NCBI GenBank assembly: GCA_038503035.1
Contig: JAVSML010038996.1
Span: 1-64,000 of the forward strand
Direction: 5' to 3'
Origin: Crocodylus rhombifer
Taxonomy: Eukaryota > Chordata > Crocodylia > Crocodylidae
Length of the DNA: 64,000 bases
The notes beneath the pieces are model-generated. The model had not been told where the DNA came from. It searched no databases and was given only the letters and a program-made list of their open reading frames with translations. This document shows, one piece after another, positions 34,080 through 47,160 of this stretch. The translations under genes were made by a program, and so were the position numbers. The first letter of the stretch is position 1. Each line of letters starts with the position of its first letter.

Positions 34080-36450
34080 TAAGTCTGACACCTTGTCCAG
34101 TGGGAACCACAACTTACTTGGTTCTCTAGATAGGACAGCAATATGAAAAACAGATGATGGTGTGGGATCTGTCTGGAGAGCTTGCATAGGACAGGTGTGC
34201 TGGAGATTTCCCTCATCCCAGTACTGTCATATAATGAATTGAGAAATTAAATAGCAGCATTATGGCTTCACATCAGAAGAGTTGGCAGGTTGGTAGGACA
34301 GTCCCACCCAGCACTAACACTTCTCCCTGCCAGATGTATAATCAGACTTGTATAACTTCCCTCAGTTGCAATTGCCTTCTCGAACCACACACTGATATTA
34401 TTCCAACCACGGAAATAGGTATTTTGCCTTGCTAGTTGTTGCATGCAAATGGTGAATGAGTCATGAAATTGCTCCTATGGTTCAAAAAAATTGGCTGCCT
34501 TTGTTCAATAGTCAAAGTGAAAACAGCTATAGAGGTCACATCTTAAAATTGGTCAGGAAAATAATAACTCCTATTTATTTTACAACTCCCTCTTGCCAAA
34601 GTGTATATAGCTTCGAATGGAACACCACCACTGTGAGCACAATCCAATTCTAAACAGGAATTGGATACGAATGGCCTTCTCTTCTATTTGTAACACTGGT
34701 GGTGCTGATTTCATTTCAGTTATGGTCTCTGTAGGTTTATGTTACCTGAATGATAATCAAATTATCCAAGTCTTCCAAATTATTTGTCCAGCACAGAGTA
34801 GCAGTGTAGGAAACACCCCAGAAACTTGTGTTGGAACTTCAAATACTTGCAGGGCTATTTTCATACTTGCAACTATTCTGTGTAGGTGTTTGGTAATTCT
34901 CAATGATTAGCTAACCATATGTTTTTCCTACTCTTCTTCTTTTTTAAATAAATGTTTCAACACACATCTTGGTTGAGTGTTCGCTTGACTACAGTAATCC
35001 AGGGTCTCAGCCTATTCCTAGTGAAGTCAATAGCAACATTCCCACTAATGTCACTGATTCAGCATTGAAGTCCAAGTAAAGAACAGGATTATGATACCAC
35101 GCTATAACAAAATGTAGCCTGAATAGCAAAAATAGGCCCTATAACAAGTGGAGAGAGAGAACTAATTTCCCATTGAAATATTGCATTTCCAAAAGCTGAA
35201 CAAAGACAGACGATCTGGTAATGGGCAGAAGATATAGTCAAAACCTAAACTGAAATGAATAAATCAAGGGGGGTAAAATATTGTCAAAATTTATTTTTGT
35301 AATTTTTTTGGCCAAAAATTGAATTTCATTTTTTTAAAGACATAAACAATTTAAAGACAATGTTCATGAACATTCATCCCATGTTATGAATGTCCATCAA
35401 TATAGAAAAAATATTTGACACTAAAATGATACCTCATTTTGACCAAAAAATGGGATAAGATTTTCATGAATATTGTCACAAAGATGGCCTTCTGCTTCTT
35501 TGACAAATTCTTGTCAATTCATCTGTTTAGGTATTATGAGACTGGGCCTGGGATGACATCATGAACTGGGTATGCAGATACACAGTACATGAAGAAAATG
35601 CTGTGCAATTTGTTTTGATTCACTGACCTGTCCAGAAAATCTCAGTGCAATAAAGAACTGTTTAATTCTTATGATTTCAAGCATTTTTATGATTTTAAAA
35701 AATTATTTTTTCAGGAAATAGAAGGAAATCTTGAAAAGAGAAATAATTTTGCTTTGGACAACCAAAACATTTAATTGAAAAACTCTCCAAATAATGAAGT
35801 GCTTTAATTTTTTAGGGTGGGGAGGGTGCATTTTTATTTCCTTTGGACAAACAATTCAGTGACATTTCTATGAGCTTGTGAAATGTTTTGATGGGGCTGA
35901 GTCTCCATTTTTTTTTTTAAAAAGTTTTAGCTGAAACATTTGTCCTTGAAGGCCTATAACAGAAATTACACATATAGCAGCTTTTCCCAGAGTCTGAAGG
36001 AAATCAATACATATCCAGTGACATTACAGTTAGGAAAAATGATCAGAAGAACAATGATAATTCCTGATGGAGCATGTTAGAGCACATCAAAACAGACTCA
36101 CAGCTGCAGGGAACACCTCAGAACTTCATCTCTTTCTAGGATTTGTCAAATTCTTGTGCTAAATTCATCCTAGGTTCAGCCACTACTACTAAACCACATA
36201 GATAACTGGCTCATGAGGGAATGACATGAGCCTGGGAAAAGAGAGAAGTGGCAACATTTTATGAGATAGGAAATGACTCCCCAGTGCCAGCTAGCTAGGG
36301 CCTTTCACATTGTAATGCGAGTTGATGTTAGTCCAGTAGAGTTAGGAGCTATGTTGTGTCAGGATCAAAGGGAAGGCCACCTACAAGCTTATAGGTATGC
36401 AAACAGAGTGTTTTCAAATGCAGAGTACCACTCTTTCTAGGGTGATTTCA
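34080..36450. other. Non-coding stretch, no feature recognised
   Basis: About 2.4 kb of AT-rich DNA. The part 35270-35560 contains many cattttgacc/ggccaaaaa-like pairs and may be a decayed palindromic MITE, but no termini can be set. Confidence 0.35.
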
Positions 36451-36454
36451 ACAT

Positions 36455-36525
36455 GGATGATTCTGCTTTGAGCAAAGGATTGGACTACATAACCTCCTGA
36501 GGTTGCTTTTTCTTCTATGATTCTG
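36455..36525 (+). mobile_element. CR1 LINE 3' terminal fragment
   Basis: The short segment gattggactacataacctcc then tgaggttgctttt and tctatgattct matches the last bases of CR1 copies. 5'-truncated and diverged. Confidence 0.7.
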
Positions 36526-36529
36526 GTCT

Positions 36530-37505
36530 CAAAGGGCAAAAACCATGGGATCAACAATACATAAACTAGAGGTATCAAGCCAGATCTGCCATTCTTAGGC
36601 CAGGAGATCATGTTCCATTGCAACAAGAATGGTGGAAGAAACTGTCTTTAGCCTTTGAACATAATTCATTTTGTTTGCTGGGAAGACACAAGGGTTACAT
36701 AGAAGGGAGTAGACAGTTCTGCAAGTACTGAATTCTTCCTTGGTAAAGAAGTGTTTTGCACTAAAAGGAGAATTTTCCATATACCGAGCATGGCAAAGTG
36801 GTTTGGAAGGCTGTGTAGGGAGTACCCAAATCCAAACTACAGCAAATGCAAACAACCAACCCAAATGAGAAATTCCTCCAAATATATACAAGGTTATGTG
36901 AAGAAGAATATGTGAAGAAGAAGATTATGTAGAAGAATACAGAGTTAGATGCAGGCCAAGGAACAGGACAATCCCTTGGGTCTGAGATCTAGAGGGGTAA
37001 TTTTTACATACCTCAGCTAAGCATGTTATGCTAACAGATACAGAAACAAGATCAAATTATTTTCACTGAATTTCTGATCAGAAAATCCACTCCACTTCAC
37101 TACTTCCCTAGTCCAGGAGATTAACTCTCCAGAGTGAAGTTTCTTTGACAGTGACCTGATCCCAAATTAACTATAATAACAAACATACAGGGTGAAATTT
37201 TCAGATTTGGCCCACACACTGCTGCTGTTGTGGTCATTCAATTTATACAGGGCAGATTTAAGACAATGATGAACAATTTTGAAAACTTACACATACTTTT
37301 TAATTTTTTTTATTAAATGAAGGGGTTTATCCTGCCAAAAGGTGCTTAGTTTTATTCTTACTTACATAAAGAGGAGGTTACAAACATAGGGGAAGATAAA
37401 CTACTAGTTCTGCAATTTAGTTTAGGAAAATTCATGCAAATCAGTGAAGATAGTGTATTGACCCCACTGAAGCAGAGCGGAGGGAATGAAATGGGGTTAG
37501 GCTTG
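36530..37505. other. Non-coding stretch, no feature recognised
   Basis: No supported feature; the 98-codon frame at 36595 has no recognisable domain. Confidence 0.35.
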
Positions 37506-37509
37506 TCTC

Positions 37510-37880
37510 ATGGGTGGACGTAGGATTTTTTTAAAGGCTACCCCTCAGACCACAAGGGAAGAGAATGGAAGTGTGCTGGAACCTCTGGGTCAGAAGGGGA
37601 CACTGGGGAGCTGGGAAGGGAGCAGGTGTATACAGTGGGGGGATCTGCCTATCACCACTACCACTGTCCCTGGCTGATCCAGGAGTAGGGGAGGCCCCAG
37701 AGCCTCTCTTGCTATGCTTTAGTCACATGGGGTGCCAGGCTTGGCTGGGGAGAGTAACAATGGCATACATGTTCTTCTTTACAATGCCTGCTCCCTGCCC
37801 CTCCCTCCAAGGTGTCTTCTAGTGGTGTGGAACAGGTACTAAAAGGACAACCTTTTAGTTGGGCACTACCTTTCCTCAGC
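37510..37880. repeat. GC-rich element related to 49574-50290
   Basis: The phrase caccactaccactgtccctg then gctgatcc parallels caccactactgctgtctctg and gctgagcc at about 49955-49980. Composition and length suggest a non-autonomous DNA element, but I could not define its ends. Confidence 0.3.
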
Positions 37881-37991
37881 TAAACCTAGCACCCCATGCC
37901 ACTGTTCCCTGCAACCTGTGGCTGGGAAAAAAGCAGGAGCAGCTCTAAGGTTCTCCTTGTACCCAAATCAGACAGGAACAATGGTGGCCCA

Positions 37992-38258
37992 GGTTGCCAA
38001 TCTAAGAATTTTTTTTACTGACAATCCACAACTTTTGTATTGACAGCCAAACTTTTTATTGTAATAAATGTTTTTATTGATTTATGTTTTACATAATGTA
38101 AATCTAAACTCTCTGACATACCTTAGACAGCAATTAGAAGGGCCAGGTTCAAATTTAGGGGTTTAACACAATTCATAGTAAAAAAGTTTGGATGCCAGTA
38201 AAACGTCAGTAAAATGTTTGCAGATCGTCGATAAAAAAAATGTCTTGAGTTGGCAACC
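37992..38258. mobile_element. Foldback MITE, ~267 bp
   Basis: The left arm ggttgccaatctaagaattt then actgacaatccacaac and cagccaaactttt is mirrored by the right arm in reverse (ggttgccaactcaagacatt, tcgacgatctgcaaac, catccaaactttt). Arms are about 70-80 bp, so most of the element is inverted repeat. No clear TSD or superfamily. A sequence of similar end type (agagttggcaatac) lies near 49400-49420. Confidence 0.75.
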
Positions 38259-38259
38259 A

Positions 38260-39185
38260 TGTTTGACTGCAGCAATGGCTTCCCCCACTCCAGGGGTCCA
38301 CTGCACACCCCACACTCTGATACCTCTGATCCTACCCGTCACCATGCCTCCACCATGTCTCCACTATAGTCCACCCCCAGCCTTACCCCCACCATCCTCA
38401 CTCCCTCTATCCTGGCACAGACCCCCACCTGACACTTCTCCCTCCCAACCCTGCAGCTCTATGCTGGCTGCACCGCACACTCTCTTTCCTGCCCAGGGCT
38501 GTGCAGCCTTGTATACCTGCAACCCAGCAGTGTTATAGGCAGGTGATTGGATGCAGCAGCAGAGGCACATGGTTGGGTGGGGGGAAGAGGCTTCAAGGTT
38601 CCTGTGGGCCTCAAAATCTTGATAGAGTACCCTGCAGAGTGACACAGTCCTGCTTAGACACCAGGTAGTACTCCTTTATTCTCTCTGTCCATCCACATCC
38701 AGCCTTGTTCAGACAAGTGATCTTCAATTGACCTCTTGGTAGCTTAGTGGTTTTCTGTTTTGTTTTGTTTTTTACATAGGGCTCCATTTTTAATAGACTT
38801 TGCAAACAGGTGTTTTTAGCCCTTTTTAATGGACTGTCCATACATTTATGGACATTTGTCAACCCTGTAACAGCACCACTGCACTCCCTCTGCCCTAGCT
38901 ATCTCTGTTGTCCTGAGAAGAAGACTGTTCAAAGCATTGGAATGGATTTAAAAAGAGACCTGGAACTGAAGATGGCTGTAGGACATAAGGTGAGTGCTAA
39001 TGAAATAGGTGAAGCAGAATGATTAGGTGAATGATTAAGTGAAGCAGAAAGTTTGTTGGGGCTAGGAAGAAACAAATGTTGGTAGAGATGAAATTTGTGC
39101 AGGCTCCTGGAAGTAAAGTGAAGTAGCTTGAGCTAGAAGCAAAAAAGGAGAGGAGTCCATGGATGGGATTTTAGGAGTGGATGCG
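38260..39185. other. Non-coding stretch, no feature recognised
   Basis: 38270-38560 is a C-rich low-complexity stretch with open frames on both strands but no domain. The remainder is plain. Confidence 0.35.
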
Positions 39186-39189
39186 TGAC

Positions 39190-39600
39190 ATGGTTGGAAA
39201 AGGTTAGTTTGCAGAAAAGAAGAGTGAGAGGGGAGTTAGTAGCAGGCTTTAACTACCTGAGGGGTGGTTCCAAAAAAGATGGAGCTAGATTGTTCTCAGT
39301 GGTGGCAGATGACAGAACAAGGAGCAATGGTCTCAAGTTGGAGCAAGGGAAATTTAGGTTGGATATCAGGAAAAACTTTCTCACTGGGAGGGTGGTGAAG
39401 CACTGGAATGGATTCAACATTCTAGGACTGCCCAGAGAGGTGGCAGAATCTCCATCCATGGAGGGTTTTAAGGCCCAGCTTGACAATGCCCTGGGTAGAA
39501 TGATCTAATGGGGGATGGTCCTGCTTTGAGAAGGGAGTTCAAGTAGATGACCTCCTGAGGTTCCTTCCAACCCTCATGTTCTATAAGATTATAAGTTTAA
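39190..39600 (+). mobile_element. CR1 LINE 3' end with ORF2 C-terminus
   Basis: The plus strand reads KVSLQKRRVRGELVAGFNYL, ARLFSVVADDRTRSNGLKLE, KFRLDIRKNFLTGRVVKHWN, then GLPREVAESPSMEGFKAQLD and a stop (39506-39508). This is the conserved CR1 polyprotein end, followed by the 3' UTR (gatgacctcctgaggttcct, tccaaccctcatgttctat). A small in-frame insertion (about 5 codons, near the HWN-GLP junction) is unusual. 5'-truncated. Confidence 0.92.
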
Positions 39601-39604
39601 CTGT

Positions 39605-40400
39605 GTTTTGCAGGGGAGGGAAGGGAAACGTGATGAGTAAGGAAACTAATGATGAGGATTTTGCACCAGACAAAGTAAGGTGACCTGCTGTAAGGTGACC
39701 AGGACCTGGCTGTAGAGAATGCACCAGCCAAAATTGACACATATAGATGCCTCAGGTTTTGGGTGCCTACTTCAAAACGTCTTTAAGAGGACTGATTATT
39801 AGAGGCTGGTTGTTTAATGCTTTTTTGCAAGTTGTTTCCCCTGGAACCAACAGTCAGCCTTGAAACTGGCAGCTCTTGAGAGAGTTGGGGGGTTTTCTTT
39901 CTGCCCATCTTCCTTCTCCAAAAAGTAGCAAATTCTCAGAGAATTAGGGATTTTGAGTCCTTGATGACCTTGCATGTTCTTGTGTTCTGAACCAGCTGAG
40001 ATAGCCATTGGCCTACAGGCCTTAAATGGAACATCATTGTACAGCATCATTCACATTGCTGAGAGCAATAATCAGAATTGTAGAAATGAAAACTTATGAT
40101 CCTGCCAACTTTTTGACTTCATGCTCAAGCAGGGAAACAAGAAGGCATCGTCAGCTCTTCTACTGTCCTACACTGGCTCACTGCCTGGACAAAGCCTGTG
40201 CAGGTGGAGAGCCCTCACTAATAAGTTGTTTCACCTTCTCCTGACTTCATCCCAGCAGAGGAGGTAGTGGTTGGAGCCTCAGTGCTGATTTCCATGGTCG
40301 GTACAAGTGGGCAGACACAGAGGGAGAATGATCCCAGTTACAAGGCTAGTGCAAATTATTTTCCTTGTATCACAAGACTAGATGGTAATAGATTCACAGT
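39605..40400. other. Non-coding stretch, no feature recognised
   Basis: No supported feature. Confidence 0.35.
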
Positions 40401-40406
40401 CTAGTG

Positions 40407-40793
40407 TAGTGGTGCCTAACCTTGCAACCCCACAGGCCAGATGGATGGTATGGAGTCAGTCTATGGGCTGAATCCAGCATGGGGTTGTCTGTGGGTGAGA
40501 TTCAGCATGCTGGCCTAGCTCTGCATGCTGACCTGACCATGTACATTAGATCCAGCCATGTGCTGGCCTGACCCCACACACCTGTATCCAGCCTTAGAAT
40601 AACCCTATGCACTGGCCTGACTGCACAGTGGTATGAACGTTATCTGGTCCACAGGGATCCTTATGGATCTGGAAATTTGCCACCACTCCCCTGCTGATAA
40701 ATTTAACAGGTAAGCCCTGTTAAGCCCCATGGGCCAGTTGACACAGCTCTGCAGGCTGGATCTGGCTCAGGGGCTGGGGATTGTGTACCACTG
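40407..40793. mobile_element. Non-autonomous Charlie-like hAT element
   Basis: The ends tagtggtgcctaacc and (reversed right) cagtggtacacaatcc form an inverted repeat of hAT-Charlie type. The interior repeats phrases such as gctggcctga and atccagc. About 387 bp and non-coding. The flanks share only part of an 8-bp repeat, so no exact TSD. Confidence 0.55.
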
Positions 40794-40799
40794 ATCTAA

Positions 40800-42490
40800 G
40801 GGACTGTGACCCTGAGAAGTGCAACCTGCTTCCTGTCCTGCTCCTGGGACAATGCAGCAGCATCCGCCAGCTGGAGGGGTTACCCTTGAGTAAAACTCCT
40901 GCTGAGATCAATGGTAGATTTTCAGGTGGAAACTGCACGATCTTCACATGAAAATAAATCTAATTAACTTTGTGTCCCTCCCCTGTAATGGCCAGCTTTG
41001 TTTAAGACTTAGCCACATTTGGTAGGGACAGTAGAACAAACCATAGTTAAACATAATAGGCTTAGGACTGACATATCTAAGGCTATGGATGTGAAATGTG
41101 AGATCGAGGTTCCTAGCAGTGATTTCCTGAGCTTACCCATTCAATTTCGATAGTGCTCAGGGCGGAGAAGGTAGCCAGGACACGTCAGACGCACACAGAC
41201 TTAAAAAAATCCAGGAACAGATATATGCTTCTGTGTCCTGAGGATTGCTGTACTTTATTCCTTGTAATTTAAAAAGGAGAAATGAAAACCCTAACCCTCT
41301 ACACAATGAGAGTAAGCAGCCGGGCAGTTGTTCTATTTTCTTTAGAGTGGACTCTGTGCTGCAAGTGGCAGGAAGCCATGAACCACAAAAATAAAATCAT
41401 TCTAACCCTAGTGCTAAGTAAGGAAAACAAAGATGGCTCAGCAATTAGCAGCATTATATATGTTAGTACTAAGTAACAACAGATGTTACTGCTCAAGCCC
41501 ATTGCATTCCTTGCGAGCCTTTGGAAACCAAAGCCTCTTGACATTGCTATACCTTACAGTTATCTCCGGTCTAGGAGGATGGTAAAGCCTGTTTGTTTGG
41601 TGAAATGTGTGTGTTGGTAGAACTGGTTAGGCCTTACCTGTTCATACCCCATTGCATAGTTCTGCTGACTTAACAGGCTCACATATGCTGTAAAAGCCTG
41701 CTCTGTAAAGACATGCGCTGGCCATGAGTCATTAGCAAGCATGCACAGCTAATTGGCAAAATACTCATAAAAGATTTTGAAGGTGGGTTAATTACAATTC
41801 ATTACACTGTAAACTGTCCCCAGGCTATTGTTAAAAAATGCAGGAGTTTCAAGGTCCAGTGTTTTATGATTCATTTTGCCATGTTGTGAAAAACAGACTC
41901 TATATCAAACTGCATTCATTATAGTTCAGACCACAAAATCTTTATTGGTTTTCCCAACATTCCATCCTTGTTATATGAATTCATATGGACTGCACATTTC
42001 CAACAATTGGCAAGAAGTCATGAAATAAAATTTATGATATTTTCTTACCTTATACTCAGTGCAGCCTTAAAAACTGCAAGATCTAATTACTTCCCCCCTC
42101 CCAACTGTTTTAGTTGATTTTAGATGATAATATGGGGAATTAAACAAAAAAACCCTCCGAAACAATCAAGACTTAATTGTCTAAAGGATTCTGTCAGTGA
42201 ATGTTTAAGAGAAATTCCACTCATAGAGAAAACTGCTAATGGAAAGGTAACAAGAATTTCCACTTGTAATAAGACAGGTAGTATTTTGAAATGTAGAACT
42301 GAAAAAATTTTACTGAATATTTATATTTCTGGTCGGGTGGTCTTGTCATTATGCAATGGACTGGGGTATTGATGTGTTTCATCCCTCTTCTTACCATAAA
42401 CTCTTAGGTGACCTTGAACCCTTTTGGCATGTGGATACCTTTATACCCAAGATTAAAGTTAGACAGGTGATTAAGTGCTTGCAGGAGAGG
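40800..42490. other. Non-coding stretch, no feature recognised
   Basis: AT-rich DNA with no recognisable elements. Confidence 0.35.
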
Positions 42491-42499
42491 AGCCTTTCT

Positions 42500-42620
42500 C
42501 TTGTGATAAGTCAACCATCCATCTGTAAAGTGGGTTTAATAATATTACTTTTCATTGTCTTGCCTATTTAGATTGCAAGTATTCTGGGGCAGGAATGTCT
42601 ACAATTCTTGTTTTTTCCTT
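42500..42620 (+). mobile_element. MIR/CORE-type SINE 3' tail
   Basis: ccatctgtaaagtgggttta then ataatatta and gattgcaagtattctggggc, aggaatgtct follow the classic 3' half of MIR-like SINEs (atctgtaaaatggg..., ttgtaag..., ggggcagggactgtct). Confidence 0.6.
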
Positions 42621-42624
42621 ATCA

Positions 42625-44730
42625 AAGTGCAACCAGATAAGCCAATGTTTCAATATTAGAGTAATGCTATTTAGAGACTAGATCAAGAGCTTGGTTCATC
42701 TTCGTTAAAGATTATGGGAGTATACTGCAGCTCTTTACACCAGTGGCAGTTATTGGGCTCCATGAAGGCAGATGGCTGTGCTTATGCCACCATTTGCCTA
42801 TTAGGTTTATTGGCTTAGGAGTTGTATTGAAAACAACTTGGGGCAGCAGTCATGCTTCCTTTGAAGCCCCAGTGCTTCTCTTCCTCACAGCATCCCTTCT
42901 CCCCTGGACAGATTTGCCAGTTTTTTTTTCCTGTTTGGTGGCTGGTCTACACTTTGGCAAGTTCCTGTCTTTATAGTTGACTTTCTGTTACTGAAGACCC
43001 TTTGCATTGGACTACTCTGGCAGAAGTCATCCCATGTATATGGCAGATTATCAAAGAGCAAAGTTCATTATTATTTATTGCATAAAACTTCAGCAAAGTT
43101 CCTCACAGATATCAGGCCCGAAAAGGTTCTGAATTGGCTATTAGTACTATTTCAAGTGGAACTGAGAGAGAGAGTTCAAATCTGATTCTGAATTTGGTCA
43201 AGTGGTTGGATCTGGGATCTTGGATTTGGAATATTATAAATCAAGAGACCACCTGCAAAGTTTAGATCTGATCTGGATTTGGATTATAATTTCAGGCATA
43301 GTTGGCAGACGTGGCTGGGAAAATATTTTTCCCTGTGAAAAAATGTATGAATTTAATTTTCAAGTGTGGGGGAGTGGGGAGAGGGTGGTGTTTGACTGGA
43401 AACACCTCAGATCACTAAAACTCTCTTTTTCCCCAAAACTTATTTTTTCAAAGTTTTCCATTTTAATTGAAAAACTATTTTCCTTCAAAACATATTTACA
43501 GGGAAAAATCTTCCCTAGTTATAGTATATGGATTCTAACTTTTGATTCAGATCTCCCAGTAATGATAAACCTTACAAGATTTATACTGAGTTCAAATGAC
43601 TATACTCCATTTTTGCAAAGCAATGTGCAAACACAGGACGACACCCCACCCCTGCAAGTCTTGTCAAGGATCTTACAATCTAGCTTCCAGACTTTTCCTA
43701 GCCTCACAAGGTTTCAAATTGGTCTGGCATTTGGAGTTTAGACCTCCATGAAATGTGTATGTACTTGGACTTATTTAGATGCGAAATGGTAACCACCTAT
43801 ATTCAAATACACTGGCCATTCTTTTTCTAAAAATTCTAGCATTTTTTTGTTGCCATTTAGGTTGGAAAGACACACAAGAACAATTTCTTCATGGTCTTTT
43901 ATCAATGTCGGTGCCATTCCTGGCTGGAACTAAGAAGATGCAACAATGAAAATAATGACAAAAGACATTTTGACCAAACTTTTCAGAACCTGCAAAAATA
44001 TTTGGTTGCAGAAACTGGAAGAGATTTGTGAATGGCAGGTGGCAGTATTTGTTCCAAAATATTCTCTTTCCCATAGTTATTATTACAGACAAGAATGCTA
44101 GGTTTTAAAATAAAAATATTCATCACCTTTCTTTGGGATCATGACTCTGTAAAGTACACACACAGATGAAGAATGCTGTCAGGATTTTTAGCTATAATAT
44201 ATGCAACTCCAGTGTTTCTAAGGCGCAGTTAAGAACATCATCTAAAAATTGGGAGCTTTGCCATTGACTTGAAAGGATCCAGGATTTCACCCGTGGTGCT
44301 TCTTGGAATGTCATCTTTGATTTGTAAATCAGCTTGAAAAGTTTGTAATATAATGCTCTCTGAGGAGAGTCCTAATGCTTCATCTTTTTGACTAGGCTGT
44401 AAATATCAATGCAGCTTTACTCAGAACATTTGGTGCTGCTACGGTACTGACTGGAATGACTGCACAACATTAATCCAATTCTTTTCACTCACAACTGGTT
44501 CTGGATAAAGCTGGTCAAAAATATAGGCAAATGTCTGTGGGATATTAACAAAAATAAAGATATTTTGTCAAAATGCTGAATTGTTTTCAACTCATTGATA
44601 AACCAACAAACAAAAAATGATTTCATAGAAAGAATTACACATAAATGACTGCAGATTTTTCTGCCCTGTCGTTCAGAGCCCTTGGCTTCTTATCAAGTTA
44701 TTTTTTTAAAACCTATTTTGTCTATTTCTA
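42625..44730. other. Non-coding stretch, no feature recognised
   Basis: The 179-codon frame at 43202-43741 lies in AT-rich sequence with ggaaaa/ttttcc-rich inverted motifs (43310-43510), perhaps a decayed MITE. It shows no protein domain, so I do not call a gene. Confidence 0.35.
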
Positions 44731-44734
44731 ATTT

Positions 44735-44945
44735 TCTAGTTGCCACTAATACTTATGGGCCTTGAGACAAGTCACTTAAGGTCTCTCTGCCTCAGTTCCC
44801 CTTCTGCCAAATGGGGATGGTCACACTTCATTAGCCTGTCTTGTCTATTGTAGTGACAAGCACCTCCAGGCAGGAACAATCTGTTACTATGCATCTGCAC
44901 GTACCTAACACAATTGGTCCCTAATCTCAGTTAACACAACTAGTT
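44735..44945 (+). mobile_element. MIR/CORE-type SINE
   Basis: Core motifs gacaagtcacttaaggtctc, tctgcctcagttcccc, ccaaatggggat, then the 3' tail with ttgtagtgacaagcacctcc, aggcaggaacaatctg and cctaacacaattggtccc. This is one of the best-preserved MIR-like copies in the window, lacking most of the tRNA-related head. Confidence 0.7.
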
Positions 44946-44949
44946 GCTA

Positions 44950-46040
44950 CTCTGAGACAAAGAATAATAATCACAAAAGGCCTCATTTAAACCCACAAAT
45001 CTAATATCAAGTAGTTCTCAATCTCTTGTGCTGTTGGCATTTAGTCCTATTGTAGAAATGTTGTTAGAAGTACAGGGCCAAAGCCCTGTACTTGCTTGGG
45101 CAAAGCTCCTATTAAGAGTTGATCCCAAAGCAAGTACACCTTAGAGCCACAGAGAGTTTTGCCTGGGAATATGGCCTACAGAATTAGCCTCTCTGTTGCT
45201 AATGAGAAGCAACAGAGGGCGAACACTAGCTGATATTAGATTTGCAGCTGCAGCCAAAATGTTTATGATGCAGCTCAACTGGAAGGAGGAACCGAGGAAA
45301 TGAGGGAGAGAGAGAAAAAAAATCAAGGAAATTGCCATCAAAGTCTTTAGGAGGCAAAAATTCATTTTACCTTTGTCAATGACTGTGGTTTGCGAGGATC
45401 AAGATCAAAGCAATGACCGTGGGCAGAGCTATGACAAATGCAGAGATCAGTCTGTTAAAACCTAACATTAGCACTACAGTTAGACTGGTGTCTAGACTAG
45501 AAGTGGGTACTCATGCCAGGTTTGGCTACCGCTGAAGCACAGTGCTTGCATCACAACTGGAGCAAAGCACAGAGCCTTCCAAATTGCAGAGGAGGTGTGA
45601 GTTGGAGTGCGGGGGGAATGGGGGAAACAGATTTTAGCACAGAGGAATTAGAGAAGGGAAGTAAAGGAGGAATACTGCTCAGGGAAAGATGGCTGACTGA
45701 ATGCATCCCACCTCTGGGAATGCATTGTGATTCATGTATATAGACATCACAGATAACCCTGGAAAGCAATGCCAAATTCTTATCAGTACCAATGAACTGG
45801 CTTGATTCTCCTCCAAGCCTTTCATGTGGAAATGAGGGTGCAGTTGATGAGGCCAAGCCCATGTTTGAAATAGCTGAGCTGGGCTGAGTATCATCAGAGT
45901 GGTGAGCAGTTGGGTGGCTGCACAGAGAGGTATGCATACCGCAGAGATGCAAACTGGAGAATCACTGTTTCTTAACAGCAGGAAATTGTTCCTGGGTGCA
46001 GAGGGATTCTCCTGTCTTCTTTTGGTTGTCTGAATGCAGA
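44950..46040. other. Non-coding stretch, no feature recognised
   Basis: A short hairpin (cctctctgttgct paired with agcaacagaggg, 45189-45221) is the only structure noted. Confidence 0.35.
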
Positions 46041-46044
46041 GTTA

Positions 46045-46145
46045 TCTCTGCAGAGTGGCCCAGAGTATGGCAGGATGGCCCTAGGTTCAAGTCCATGGTC
46101 TACCTAAAATTTCTTGGGTGAGTCATTTGACTAGTCAGGCTATGT
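46045..46145 (+). mobile_element. MIR/CORE-type SINE fragment
   Basis: ccctaggttcaagtccatgg (B-box-like) followed by cttgggtgagtcatttgact matches the head-core junction of MIR. Short and diverged. Confidence 0.4.
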
Positions 46146-46149
46146 CAAT

Positions 46150-46950
46150 ATGAGCCCCTGGGCCAGCTGCTAAAAAGTAAGTCCCACACACTCCTGACAA
46201 GTCCACCACAAAAGGTGCAGACAGAAGTGACAACTTTAGTCCAATCTGGGGGGGAGGGAAGCTCCAATCCACTCACTCCACCCTTCAGTGCCAGCTGGGC
46301 AGCTCCCAGAATGAGCTCCCTCTGTTCCCTTTCCCCCTCCCGTTCTGAAAACAGCACCAGGACTGGACGGGCATTGCTAGGGGAAAGCAGCCGAAGGCTC
46401 ACAGCTGCTCTAAACAGCAGCTTGATTCCCCAACCCCAGGACCCAAGAGCAGGCATCTGTTGGGTCTGGGGCATTGTTGTAACTCATGGCACTTCCTGCA
46501 AAGCGCCATGGGATAGTGTCATTATCACACTACTGTGTTATTTCTTATAGATTTTCAAATATCACATTCTACCTTTCCAAACCTCAAATACTGAGATATC
46601 AGTTTCAGTTTGAAATCCCTCTATTGTCCAGCACACCTGCAGGGCTAACTGGGGCAATATTCTATCTCCTTTACAGACACACAAACTCAAATTTAATTGT
46701 AAACAAACACATAGCAATTATCCTGAAATTTCTCCATTTTATTAGGTAACTAAAAGTATTATCCTGATCATAAGTCCAAAAAGAAGCAAAGGCTGCAGCA
46801 TGGCTAAACAATTTTGAAGCAAATGCCCTTCATAGAAGTATAAAAGAGACATGGTCTTCACAATGCTGCTTCATTTCAACTCAGCCCACTGCACTTCAGA
46901 CTGGCATTGGCAAGTCTCATATTCAGAAATGCTGTATTAGCACTCCAGCA
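46150..46950. other. Non-coding stretch, no feature recognised
   Basis: No supported feature. The frames at 46145-46550 overlap on both strands in GC-rich sequence. Confidence 0.35.
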
Positions 46951-46954
46951 AATA

Positions 46955-47160
46955 AGCAGGATTCATGGTAGTCCACAGAGTATTCTCAGTTCTGCTGTTG
47001 ATTCACCTGTATGACCCTGGGCAATTTTTTTTACCTCTTTCTGCCTTGATTTACCCATCAATAACACATGAGGCAATAACCACCCAGCATGCAGTGATGC
47101 AAAAATTAATTACTCAATTAATATTTGGAAAGCAGCTCAAGATACTTGGATAAAAGATGT
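46955..47160 (+). mobile_element. MIR/CORE-type SINE
   Basis: cacctgtatgaccctgggca, acctctttctgccttgattt, acccatcaataac, then an AT-rich 3' part with ttggaaagcagctcaagata follow the MIR core and 3' order. The head is poorly preserved. Confidence 0.6.

Noticed and set aside
35270..35560. Palindromic MITE
   Set aside because: Many short complementary AT-rich words, but no definable termini or arms; may be chance.
43202..43741. 179-codon frame
   Set aside because: AT-rich, with no recognisable domain, no Kozak or splice context, and inverted motifs suggesting repeat origin.
45189..45221. Hairpin as a microRNA precursor
   Set aside because: The stem is only 12-13 bp, too short for a pre-miRNA.
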